64,000 bases of DNA from Sipunculus nudus (GCA_026874595.1 CM049317.1:59014118-59078117), one strand, 5' to 3'; counted from the first letter of the stretch, positions 12,795-22,611 are shown. A program made the numbers and translations. Notes: generated by a model not told the origin, from the sequence alone.

Positions 12795-13558
12795 TTAAGC
12801 GTTTGGTACGTCATCACTTGGTTGAAATATAAAGTTACCATAGAACACGGAAGTGCTATTTTTTGCGATGGAACAATGAACCGAGTCAGGTTGACCTTCT
12901 GTCTGCCAGACACGCGTCACAAGTTCATCCCCGGCCCGTGTTTCTTGCAGGTACACGACATGCATCTCCATGACGTGACGACCACCCAAATCACCTGAAA
13001 ACCCAATCAAAGCTCCCTGTGCACTGGCAACTGCTGCGACGTCCAGGGCCTTCATTATGTAACCAGATTGGTTCATATGAAAAAGGGCATCTAGGTCACT
13101 GTATTCCACCCTCGAACTGTAGGTGAACGCAGCATCCGGGGGCTTCTGTGGTTCAAGCTTCAAATTTAGGTCAACACCAGGGGGCGCTGCGTGCTCTAGA
13201 CTCTTAAACTCGTCCTTGAACCATTTCGGCAAAGGTTTCAATGACCTTGAGGTCAATCCGGCTGTTACATAGGTCACCATACATTGCCACAGTGTTTCAC
13301 CTGTTCTTGCTAATTTCGTTTCATCGCATAACTTAAATGACGAATTTCCAACTTTAACTATTTTAGATGTGTACTCAAGGGGTTCGGAAAACAAGGGTCT
13401 TTCGTAAAAAGGTTGATTAATTAAGACAGAGGTTGACTTAACGAACACGAGGTATTTCTTTATGAGCTCTTGCTGGCGGAAGAATACATTTCCTTGAGCC
13501 GTACGAGGAGTCCATGATGTCTCCGCCATCTTCAATATCTTCCATGGTGCAGCTTTTA
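12795..13558 (-). CDS. Double-hotdog thioesterase-like gene A, exon 2
   Basis: Main exon of an intact gene. With exon 1 (13846-13939) it gives 285 residues ending VPNA. The first half has the look of a hotdog domain (YTSKIVKVGNSSFKLCDETK, then LPKWF). The second half has VEYSDLDALFHMNQSGY, matching the thioesterase pattern D-x-D-x-x-x-H-x-N-x-x-x-Y of 4HBT/acyl-ACP thioesterase families. From that fold I infer hydrolysis of an acyl thioester; the substrate is unknown. The acceptor is tgtatttag. The ORF extends upstream into the intron (MAVFFHLLLYLV), but the splice signals and copies B and C show that part is not exon. A stop codon removes the two last residues found in B. Confidence 0.75.
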
Positions 13559-13845
13559 CTAAATACAGAAGAAGATGAAAAAAAACTGCCATGAAATTAA
13601 CACTTTTTCTCTTCTTTAAATACTGTCAAAATAAAGGTATGTATTAGAAAATATGAGTAGGTGGTAGTCCTCACTAGCATTGCCAAGAACAATATTGTAT
13701 GTATCAGAAAACTCATTTCAAAATTAAGACAAAAATACATTTTCACATGAAACCGTTTAACGCTAACTTATAAAGGCAATAAATGGAACGTAAAACATAT
13801 ATTAGACAATGCATATAAAATATATCAACGCTGTGACTCACGTAC

Positions 13846-13939
13846 AGTATCTATCCCGGTCCATATACTGAAATCCCGGATGTGTGACCTTGACCCACGA
13901 GAGGTCATCGCTGACCGCCACTGTGACGTCAGAAAACAT
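13846..13939 (-). CDS. Double-hotdog gene A, exon 1
   Basis: 94 bases: the start codon and 31 residues (MFSDVTVAVSDDLSWVKVTH, then PGFQYMDRDRY) plus one base of a split codon. The same exon of the same length occurs in copies B and C. The donor is T|gtacgt; a 4-base insertion (GTAC) relative to B and C precedes the shared gtgagt. A tttatttcag string directly before the ATG suggests a 5' non-coding exon further upstream. Confidence 0.7.
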
Positions 13940-13996
13940 GCTGAAATAAACATGCGTTTTTGTCTTTGGAAATCTGTCTATGACAAGAAAAGTGTT

Positions 13997-14045
<49 letters not shown>

Positions 14046-14221
14046 TATTTCGAAGACGAGGTAGATCACAGATATGGTCATTATGTCCTTGACCTTTACG
14101 ATTGCATAATATATTAGGTGAAACATAAAATACCTTAATAGATGGATAGCCTACAGGTAGACTCGGAGTAACGTTTGTTTGTTTAGATAGGTTCGAAGCC
14201 AGCATGTTTATGCTCGAGTAT

Positions 14222-14895
14222 TGTGATGTATGTCCGTACGCGATGGCAGGGCACTCACGGAAGGACCTTAGAACCATCAACCCAGAAACAACAGGAACGC
14301 GTTGACCCGTGTCGCTTACAGTCACCTATTGAACTCCGGCAACAACAAATAAACGGACAAAGAGAACGTTTTCATTCATTCATTAACAGCGGTTAAACAA
14401 CCTGAACCGGACTTAAAAGTGGATCGATCGATATTGCGTTAAGGTCCACAGACACTATAAATACCCTTCATTTGGCGATTTTGAATTGGGTTGCAAACAA
14501 GAACTGATATCCAGGGATATCCAGGCCTGATGATATGTAGTCTCCTTGTGATAAGACGGAGACATTTTGGACGTTTTGAACTTTATTATGGCTGTGCACG
14601 GATTATGAACTGAACTTTCGTTATGACTCCTCAGAGCAACCCCGGAGTCATTTTTATTTCGTCGAACCAGCACCAGTGACTTTGATTTGTAGCAGATAAG
14701 TATTTCTTCATTTTATACCGCACCAAGATTTAGTTATTATGTGTTAGAGACTTTGTGTTCATTTATTGTATATATTGTAAATAATGTTTGTTTAAATAAT
14801 TATATATATTTTGTACTATATTTGTGAGTCAGTTTTTCATTTAACATCTTCGTTGTGTGAGTGGAACTCGGGGATGTTGTGTGCTACACGCAACA
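14222..14895 (+). repeat. 5' LTR
   Basis: Begins TGTGATGTATG and ends CGCAACA (TG...CA). It is 674 bp, the same as the 3' LTR, with six substitutions between them. A TATA-rich stretch (taattatatatattttg) near 14797 could serve the promoter. Confidence 0.95.
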
Positions 14896-14900
14896 TAAAA

Positions 14901-14918
14901 TGGGGGCTCGTCCGCTGG
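14901..14918 (+). promoter_or_regulatory. Primer-binding site, tRNA-Pro-like
   Basis: Five bases after the LTR comes TGGGGGCTCGTCCG, equal to the first 14 bases of the tRNA-Pro primer site of murine-leukaemia-type elements. The next four bases (CTGG) differ. Confidence 0.65.
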
Positions 14919-15161
14919 CTTTTCTCTTTTTGGCTCGTTTTCTTTAGGGGTATGAGTTGGGGTTCTTTCTATTTTGAGTATTGATTCAAATATCATAGTT
15001 TCATTTTTGATGTGAATTACTAAAGTAAGAAAGACTCACAGTAAACATTAGTAACATTGTAGTAGATTGTATAGTCATATATTTTTTAGAAATAAGTATT
15101 TCATATAGTAGAATATTGGTTATTTCATATTTTTATATGACAAACTCATAAAAAACTCAAA

Positions 15162-15593
15162 ATGGATATTGATAAATTTATAGTTAATCCCACTACGCAG
15201 GTCTTAGACCAAATGAAAAAAGTTGAGTTATTGGAAACTTGTAACAAATTAAATATAGAAGGAAAACAGTCAATGAGAAAGTCAGAATTAAAAAGGAGAA
15301 TTGTAGATCATCTTGTGGATAATGATCTGTTTGAGGATTCCGTTTTGGAATTGTACCCTCCAGAACCACAAAAAGGTGCTGACTCTGGTCAATATGATTA
15401 TCAATTGAAATTAAAAGAATTAGAAATAAAGAGAGAACTACAAATAGAGAACATAAATGTACAAAAGGCTAAAGAGGCTAGAGAAATGGCTAAAGAGGCT
15501 AGAGAAATGAAAGAACTAGAGTTAAAAGAATTAGAACTAAAACTAAAATTTGATGAGATAAAAAAGAAAATTCTGCAACAGGTGGAATTTTAG
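15162..15593 (+). CDS. gag, N-terminal part
   Basis: 143-residue frame. Residues about 15-48 (MKKVELLETCNKLNIEG and following basic helix) resemble a SAP-like helix-turn-helix. Residues about 85-140 are a charged Lys/Glu-rich coiled-coil with a repeated KEAREM. The frame stops 25 bases after AAAAAAG (15560-15566). Reading on in the -1 frame from that point gives the remaining gag sequence without a break. Confidence 0.8.
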   Translation: MDIDKFIVNPTTQVLDQMKKVELLETCNKLNIEGKQSMRKSELKRRIVDHLVDNDLFEDSVLELYPPEPQKGADSGQYDYQLKLKELEIKRELQIENINVQKAKEAREMAKEAREMKELELKELELKLKFDEIKKKILQQVEF

Positions 15594-17836
15594 ACCCTAA
15601 CAGATATATCAGATTAGTTCCCTCATTCAATGAAAAAGAAGTAGATAAATTCTTTCTATACTTTGAGAAAATCGCTAAAAATCTTAGGTGGCCAATAGAG
15701 TTATGGCCTATTCTGGCACAAAGTGTATTCACTGGAAAAGCCCAAGAAATATATTCTTCTTTATCTGTAGAAGAATGTTCAAATTATGATTCTCTCAAAT
15801 ATGCTATTCTTCATGCATATGAATTAGTGCCTGAAGCTTACAGACAAAGGTTTCGAAATTTACGGAGAACATATACTCAAACTCATGTTGAATTTGCTCA
15901 TGAGAAAGAGGTACTTTTTGAGAAATGGTGTAACTCAAAAACCGTGAATTCAGATTATGAGAAATTAAAACAACTGATATTAGTTGAAGAGTTTAAGAAA
16001 TGTATTAGAGATGATATTAAGACATATTTAGATGAGAAGGAAGTAACTACGTTACAACAAGCGGCAAAATTTGCCGATGAATTTGCTTTGACTCATAAGA
16101 GTAAATTTGATAAATCAAGAGAAGTTGGTTTTCAAAGACCAAGAAATGTAAATGGTAATGACAAAAAGGGGAGTCCACCTCGACCCAGAAAAGAATTTTC
16201 TGAGGGTAAAAAGGGTGAGACAAGTGAAAAACCCAAATTGAGGACAGGACCTATCTGCTATTATTGTAAGAAACCAGGACATGTTATGGCTACGTGTCTG
16301 AGTCTCAAAAAGAATAAAGAAACAAGTCTTAAGGAAACGTCACCAAATGCACTCGTGAATACATACGAGGGCTTGCTTTGTGAACCTCCATCAGGGACAG
16401 TAGGTTTAAAGGATCCTGTCATTGTGAGAAAGAATAATGACTTTCAGGCTATTCGTAAAGAATTTAAGCCTTTTGTGTCAGAGGGTTTTGTATCTTTAGA
16501 AAGGGACGGTATTGAACCCGTACCAATCAAAATTCTAAGAGACACTGGAGCGTCTCAGTCTCTATTGTTAGAAAGTGAATTACCTTTCTCTGATGAGACG
16601 GCAACCGGAGAAATTGTATGGGCTCAGGGTATTGAAGGTTCTATTGTTACAGTACCTTTGCACAAAATTATTTTAAAGTCAGGGTTGGCGTCAGGTCCTG
16701 TTAAAGTTGGGATTTTGCCTAGCTTACCCGTAAAGGGAGTGTCTTTATTATTGGGGAATGATTTGGCGGGAGGAAATGTGACGGCTTATCCTTGTATGGT
16801 TTCTAAGCCGAGTACTGACATTGTTGATAAGGCGGAACATGAAGAAATGTTTCCGGCCTGTGCAGTCACTCGAGCGATGGCTAAAAAAGCCGATATGGTG
16901 GCCGGGAGAGTCACCAATAATATGGCCGTGGACAATAGTTCCACTGTTAAGGCCAATGATATGGCTGTGACAAGAGATGTCACTGATGAAGCCAATTATA
17001 CGGCCGTGGACAAAGGTTCCACTGTTAAGGCCGCACCTAGGGCTATTGATAGCACCATTACGGCTGTGGATGGGAATTCCACTGTTAAAGCCGATGTAAA
17101 GGTGGACGTAGATTCCACTGATGAAAAAGCCAATACGGGTATGGTTCATGGGACCAAAAATGATGATAATACGCCTACTGATATTAAAGCAGATAGAAAT
17201 ATTGTAGATGATGATGTGATAGATTTGTCACAAACATTCATGAATGTCACTAACCATGATAATGACCAACCAGCGCTTTCTCGTTCTCAATATGAGAAGA
17301 GAGCTGAGAAAATATCGGATGAGACTTTTCCTTTAGGGAATAGGGATAATCTTTTGAAAGAACAAAAGAATGATACTGGTCTTGCAAATTTATATGATTT
17401 GGTATTACCGGGTGAAGAGTTAGACAAGGTATCATCAGGTTATTTCATACTAAATGATATTTTGATGAGAAAATGGAAACCTAAAGATATTCCCTCAACA
17501 GAGGACTGGGCTACAGTAAATCAGATTGTGATTCCTGAAGTGTATAGATCAGAAATAATGAAGATAGCCCATGAATCACCTTTGTCAGGACATTTTGGTG
17601 TAAACAAGACAAAAGAATGGATACTAAGGCATTTCTTTTGGCCAAGAATGAATCAAGATATAGCTAGATTTTGTAAAACTGGTCATACTTATCAAATGGT
17701 AGGAAAATACAGTCATGATTCACCAAAAGCTTCATTACAACCAATTCCAGTCATGGAAGAAGCCATGTCTAGAATTATTATAGACTGTGTTGGTCCAATG
17801 TCAACAACTAAAAATGGAAATCAATATTTTTGTTGA
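15581..17836 (+). CDS. gag C-terminus, zinc knuckle, protease, integrase N-terminus
   Basis: The frame is open from the gag overlap. The first part is a gag capsid-like domain (FNEKEVDKFFLYFEKIAKNL, a SCAN/retrotransposon-gag pattern). Then come a CCHC zinc knuckle, CYYCKKPGHVMATC (near 16256-16297), an aspartic protease motif DTGAS (near 16541-16555), a repetitive linker (16920-17150), and the integrase zinc domain (SGHFGVNKTKEWI; FFWPRM). In the zinc domain the expected CxxC cysteines are disturbed (FCKTGHTYQ). The integrase core starts at IIIDCVGPM, with the first catalytic Asp. The frame ends in a stop at 17834-17836, where a one-base change in a T run shifts the core to another frame. 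Confidence 0.88.
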   Translation, partial: GGILDPNRYIRLVPSFNEKEVDKFFLYFEKIAKNLRWPIELWPILAQSVFTGKAQEIYSSLSVEECSNYDSLKYAILHAYELVPEAYRQRFRNLRRTYTQTHVEFAHEKEVLFEKWCNSKTVNSDYEKLKQLILVEEFKKCIRDDIKTYLDEKEVTTLQQAAKFADEFALTHKSKFDKSREVGFQRPRNVNGNDKKGSPPRPRKEFSEGKKGETSEKPKLRTGPICYYCKKPGHVMATCLSLKKNKETSLKETSPNALVNTYEGLLCEPPSGTVGLKDPVIVRKNNDFQAIRKEFKPFVSEGFVSLERDGIEPVPIKILRDTGASQSLLLESELPFSDETATGEIVWAQGIEGSIVTVPLHKIILKSGLASGPVKVGILPSLPVKGVSLLLGNDLAGGNVTAYPCMVSKPSTDIVDKAEHEEMFPACAVTRAMAKKADMVAGRVTNNMAVDNSSTVKANDMAVTRDVTDEANYTAVDKGSTVKAAPRAIDSTITAVDGNSTVKADVKVDVDSTDEKANTGMVHGTKNDDNTPTDIKADRNIVDDDVIDLSQTFMNVTNHDNDQPALSRSQYEKRAEKISDETFPLGNRDNLLKEQKNDTGLANLYDLVLPGEELDKVSSGYFILNDILMRKWKPKDIPSTEDWATVNQIVIPEVYRSEIMKIAHESPLSGHFGVNKTKEWILRHFFWPRMNQDIARFCKTGHTYQMVGKYSHDSPKASLQPIPVMEEAMSRIIIDCVGPMSTTKNGNQYFC

Positions 17837-18567
17837 CCATCATGTGTACTGCAACAAGATATCCAGAGGCCATTCCTTTGACAAATATCAAAACCAAAAC
17901 TATCACTAAAGTTTTGATAAAATTCTTTACAATGTTTGGTATGTCTAAAGAAATTCAATTAGATCAAGGGTCAAATTTTACATCTGGATTATTCCAACAG
18001 TTGACAAATGAATTAGGTGTTAATCAGATCTTGTCAAGTGCATATCATCCGCAATCCCAGGGTGCTTTAGAGAGATTTCATTCTACTCTGAAAACCATGT
18101 TGAAGACTTATTGTTTTCATAACAAGAGGGATTGGGACGAAGGGGTCCCGTTATTGTTATTTGCGGTTAGGGATTCAGTCCAAGAGTCACTCGGATTTAC
18201 TCAGTTTGAACTCATGTTTGGCCACACTATTAGAGGCCCATTGAATATAATCAAAGATCAACGGCTTAATGAACAAAGCAGACAAAAAACCGTTTTAGAT
18301 TATGTGGTCACATTCAAAGAACGATTGAATGATACATGTGAATTAGCAAGACAGAATTTGGCTAAAGCTCAAACCAAGATGAAAACATGGTATGATAAGA
18401 AAGCAAGACATCAGGAATTGAATGTAGGAGATAAGGTACTTGCATTGTTACAAAGTAAAGAAGGTCCATTACAATCAAGATATCACGGACCCTATGAGAT
18501 TTATAGAAAGATTAACAATGTCAATTACGTCATCAAAACTCCAGATAGACGTAAGGGAACTCAATGA
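17830..18567 (+). CDS. Integrase core and C-terminal domain
   Basis: Continues the integrase in a new frame: LLTIMCTATRYPEA, the second catalytic Asp in QLDQGSNF, the Glu in ALERFHSTLK, then a C-terminal domain with YHGPYEI. The ORF stops at TGA (18565-18567), but the same frame continues into CHVNMLKPYF, the usual end of gypsy integrases. That TGA is therefore an in-frame nonsense codon rather than the true end. Confidence 0.88.
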   Translation: MLTIMCTATRYPEAIPLTNIKTKTITKVLIKFFTMFGMSKEIQLDQGSNFTSGLFQQLTNELGVNQILSSAYHPQSQGALERFHSTLKTMLKTYCFHNKRDWDEGVPLLLFAVRDSVQESLGFTQFELMFGHTIRGPLNIIKDQRLNEQSRQKTVLDYVVTFKERLNDTCELARQNLAKAQTKMKTWYDKKARHQELNVGDKVLALLQSKEGPLQSRYHGPYEIYRKINNVNYVIKTPDRRKGTQ

Positions 18568-18617
18568 TGTCATGTGAATATGCTCAAACCATATTTTTTT
18601 AGAGGAATGATACATTA

Positions 18618-20146
18618 GTGAAACCTGTTTGTATAACATCTGATGATAATGAAATATCAGAAACTACTGATATTTTCAAAGATTTTGAAATAAGTAAAGA
18701 CAAGAATGAAAAACCAAAATTAGGTAATTCAGAGATATTGGCAAACTTAGATGTGAAACTAGAACATCTGTCGTCTGAAGAATCTCAAGATTTGTCAAAA
18801 TTGTTGAGAAAATATAAACAAATATTTCCAGATGTACCTAGTAGAACAAATGTTATATATCATGATGTGGATGTCGGTGATGCAAAACCAATAAAACAAC
18901 ATCCATACAGGGTTAATCCCGAAACTCTTGCCAACTTAAGAAAAGAAATAGATTACATGTTACAAAATGACATCATCAGAGAGAGCCAAAGTGAATGGAG
19001 TTCTCCATGTATATTAGTTCCAAAACCAGATAACAGTTACAGATTTTGTACTGATTACAGAAAAGTGAATGCGGTAACCAAAACAGATACGTATCCCATA
19101 CCAAGAGTTGATGATTGTATAGATAGGATTGGTAAAGCTAAATATGTAACAAAATGTGACTTACTGAAAGGATATTGGGGGGTGTTCCTCTAACTGAAAG
19201 AGCGAGAAAGATCTCTGCTTTTGTTATTCCTGACGGATTATATGAATATAATGTAATGCCGTTCGGAATGAAGAATAGTGGAGCTTCATTCCAACGTTTG
19301 ATTAATATTTGTATAAACCATCTTGAAGGTGTTGAAGGTTACATTGATGACTTGATTGTATATAGTGATACGTGGTCTGAACACTTGTATAGACTTGAGA
19401 AACTGTTTCAAAGACTGGCTGAAGCTAATCTTACAGTTAATTTGGCAAAAAGTGATTTTGGGAAGGCCAAGGTCATTTATTTAGGTCATGTCATAGGACA
19501 AGGTGATGTAGAACCTATTCAAGCCAAAATTGAGGCCATTATCAATTTCCAGAGACCTACATCAAAAAAGAGCTTACAAAGATTTCTAGGCATGACTAGG
19601 TATTATAGAAGGTTTTGTAAAAACTTTGCTGAGATAACTACCCCTCTCACAAATTTGTTAAAGAAAAAGGAGATATATATTTGGACTGATGACTGCGAAG
19701 CAGCATTCGAGAAATTGAAGTCGATGATGATCAATACACCTGTCTTGAAAGCACCTGATTTTGACAAAGATTTTAAGTTATGTGTTGATGCTAGCGAACA
19801 AGCAGCTGGTGCTATATTGATTCAAGAAGATGAACAAGGGATTGATCATCCTGTCTGTTATTTCTCAAAGAAATTTAAAGATTACCAGAGAAATTATTCC
19901 ACCATTGAAAAAGAATTATTAGCGCTTATCTTAGCACTGCAATATTTTGAAATCTATGTGAGATCAGTTTCTCATCCATTAGTGATTTATACTGATCATA
20001 ACCCTTTAGTGTTCTTGAGTAGAATGAAGAACAAGAACAGGAGGTTATTAAATTGGAGTCTACTCTTACAAGAGTATGACATCATTGTGAAACACATAAG
20101 AGGAAAGGATAATGTCATCGCTGACGCATTATCTAGATGTTATTGA
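18618..20146 (+). pseudogene. Reverse transcriptase-RNase H, one frameshift
   Basis: Two overlapping frames (18618-19193 and 19175-20146). The first has SEWSSPCILVPKPDNSYRFC and TDYRKVNAVT, ending at KGYWG. The second has TERARKISAF, NVMPFGMKNSGASFQ and the catalytic YIDDLIVY. RNase H follows: LCVDASEQAAGAIL, the Glu in STIEKELLAL, YTDHNPLVF and DNVIADALSR. The frame breaks in a run of six G (about 19178-19183). Apart from that the domain is complete. It lies downstream of the integrase, unlike canonical Ty3/gypsy. Confidence 0.9.
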
Positions 20147-21226
20147 TAAATTTGTATATGAATTGTATTGTTAGAGATGGGTATGGATGAAGATGTTATA
20201 TTGAGAAGCAGTAGCTACTATGCGTTGTAAGCTAGTAGGATGAATTGTGCATTAGTCACTGGGATGTTATTTTGCGCAAGTCGTAGTAATGTTCGATGGT
20301 TTTGTGTCTTGTTCGATGGTTTGTTATTAGTGTGTGTATTATCACAGTGAAGTTAAAATGAATTGGATAGATTATTTGCATATGTTTGCAAGAAAAGAAA
20401 TGATGGCTATTGATGTCAATTATAAATGATATTGTAGATTATAAAAGTTTATATCCTCATGTTAACATAATTATATTTCTCATACAAATATCGGTGCGAC
20501 TAGAGAATCCGTGCCTACCCTCTACAGATTCCGTGAACATAGAGCACATCTCTTCCAAATGTCTCTAATGATACATACCCCTATAAAGTTCCCTCATGAA
20601 TATATCTCAGCACTGTATAATCCTACTGCCCTCAATTATTATCCGAACAAATCACGACACGGCAAACTCACATCATTCCCCTTACGCCATGTTCCACATT
20701 CACAACATGTTCGGCAAACTTTATACAAACCCTGGTGAAACCAACACCTGCCATGGGGCTCCTCGGGGATTTCTCATGATCACGCCGCACGTTCCTTTAA
20801 ACACTCGTGCATGACATAGGGCCGCGGGGGGGGGGGGGGGGGGGGGTCTCCCCCATCTTACTTACTAATACTCATTTTTACATGTATCCTCTCACATCAA
20901 GGGGCTGGGGGGGGGGGGGGTTTGGGGGGTCTCCCCCCACTATTACTAACTTACATATTTACTTTTTAAGTTTCACACATCAAGGGGTTGGGGGGGGGGG
21001 GGGGTTTGGGGGGTCTCCCCCCTAAATTAACAGGGAATATATTATTCACATAGGTTCATATTTTTTAAACCATTTACCTTTTTCTTTCATTGCACTCCTC
21101 CCCTTCCATCTTCATGAACAGTCCCGGGGATGAATGTAAAATTATATTCTCAACTTATAATACTGTCAACTTATAACGTATGTACAAGCCGGCTATGTTA
21201 CAAATATGCACACACATCTCAACTCA
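20147..21226. other. Non-coding 3' region of the retrotransposon
   Basis: About 1 kb between RNase H and the antisense transposase. Nothing coding is recognised in 20147-20815. From 20824 it holds a G-run minisatellite (separate entry), then AT-rich sequence. Confidence 0.6.
20824..21022. repeat. G-run minisatellite
   Basis: Three degenerate copies of a roughly 80-95 base unit. Each has a run of 12 or more G, and the later two share the order ggtttggggggtctcccccc and catcaaggggttgggg. The G runs could form G-quadruplexes, and ggggggtctcccccc can form a hairpin. Confidence 0.85.
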
Positions 21227-22611
21227 CTATCCACAAAAGTGGCAGCTGGCTTTGCTGCACTTCCCGTTATACAGGGTTTTAACGGATTTCAAAAATGCAC
21301 TAAACAAATTCTGCCCCTGATGCCGTAATCGCCATATGTATACGCCCAGGTAGCTTTGTAAGTGGGCTGATTTGACACCGAATCTCGGCATACCCACATC
21401 TTTTTTGACCTTTTGCCAATCTCCTTCTATTGAATTAGTGTGACATCCTGTCACCGGGTCTTTAAAATTCTGACTGTGGTTCACAGTCTCATGCTGGTAG
21501 CCATGATCAGTCAAACAATCGTACGACTTCCAGCAATCAGAGCGTATGATTGAGCCGGCTTTAATGTATTTCTTTATCAGTGGCAGCAGGGTCTCCGTAG
21601 ATCTGTCAGGGACGACAAACATAAAAACTTTACTTTAATCCCTCTGTTCCCTCCCTCCAAAAACCCAATCACCCTTCACCATATGACCTTTGTGGTAGTT
21701 TCGTTTTGAAAATTTGGATTCGTCTATTTCAACGATTACCCCTTCTCCCCCGATTTGTGCATCATCCGTCTGGGAGTGGATGCTGTGTTCACATACCTCT
21801 CTGCAAAAGTTACACCAGTCAACACAAGTATTGCTACTCACTTTCAGTTCCCCCATCATCTGACATTGTGTCATGCCTATCGACCACATATATGTTAGCT
21901 TCATTATTTCTTCTATGGTGAGATTGGCAAAACTAAACCAACTGCCATGTCTGATAGACAGACGCACATCGTGTTTTTTGGGTTGCTTTTTCTGACAACG
22001 CCATTTGAATGTATCACTGGTAGTACTTTCGGCGGTACTCACAAGTGACATAGCTTGTCCACATTGATAACACGTTCTGCTATTCTTAATCAATTCAACC
22101 TCCATCAGCCAATTGATTGTGCTCTCTTTTGATATTAATATCTGCTGCACTAATGTCTCCCACGTCATATTGTCTACAGGTGGCAGATTCTTCCGCTGAT
22201 AGCTGCCTTTGGTAATATGGTACTGTGTTGCAGCATGTTTGAAAGTTTTTTTTTTTTTTCACCCACCAATGTACACTGTGTTGCTGCATCAGTAACATTA
22301 CACCGTTTCTGTACATTGCTGCCTACTCGTGCCACCAACCTGGGCTTATGATGAACTCTGGCCCGTCGTGCACTGTTTTTCTGTCGTCCCCTCATGGAAC
22401 CTCCAGAACTGTCAATTTCTGACTCCTTCACTCTTTTGGTGAATTCCGTGTCATCATTACCACTTTTTCTTTTTCTGCCGCACGTTTGTGAGCCTCTCGG
22501 GGTCACACCTGTCTTTTCTATGATAATGCTATCTAGTTTTTTCCGAAATCTAGGTATAATCGGGGACTCGAAGTCACTGTCGGACGACATCATGTCTGCT
22601 GTTAACGTCAA
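21227..22611 (-). pseudogene. Merlin/IS1595-type DDE transposase (ISXO2-like), broken
   Basis: Antisense to the retrotransposon. N-terminal part (22611-22174): basic, with bipartite nuclear-signal-like stretches. Core (22168-21635): a zinc-ribbon-like CYQCGQ, then EIDESKFSKRNYHKGHMVKG with the first catalytic Asp, and WVFGG. C-terminal part (21622-21227): PDRSTETLLPLIKKYI, the second Asp in SDCWKSYD, then HTNSIEGDWQKVK with the Glu. A single in-frame TAA (21635-21637) separates core and C-terminal part. A run of 14 T on the plus strand (22246-22259) marks a frame change between the N-terminal part and the core. I could not find clear terminal inverted repeats or a target duplication. Confidence 0.82.

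Larger units (their letters stand above)
9645..14221. repeat. Segmental duplication unit A
   Basis: This stretch begins just before the ACE terminal exon and includes the hotdog gene and its upstream flank. Long parts recur in the same order in units B (27105-35350) and C (36541-43940): the exon, the text after it (agtaaagcc, ctatccgaacgttaa), the hotdog gene, and its upstream flank. The unit continues after the inserted retrotransposon at 23974-24060. Confidence 0.85.

Noticed and set aside
13559-13592. Start of hotdog gene A at the first ATG of the open frame (MAVFFHLLLYLV)
   Set aside because: The sequence is intronic: an acceptor lies at 13559-13560, and copies B and C share exon 1 and the acceptor but not this extension.
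16748-17149. Antisense ORF over the gag-pol linker
   Set aside because: It is a shadow of the repeat in the coding strand.
21227-22611. Bacterial contamination because of the IS1595-like transposase
   Set aside because: Merlin elements of animals carry this domain, and the gene lies inside an animal LTR element with eukaryotic flanks.
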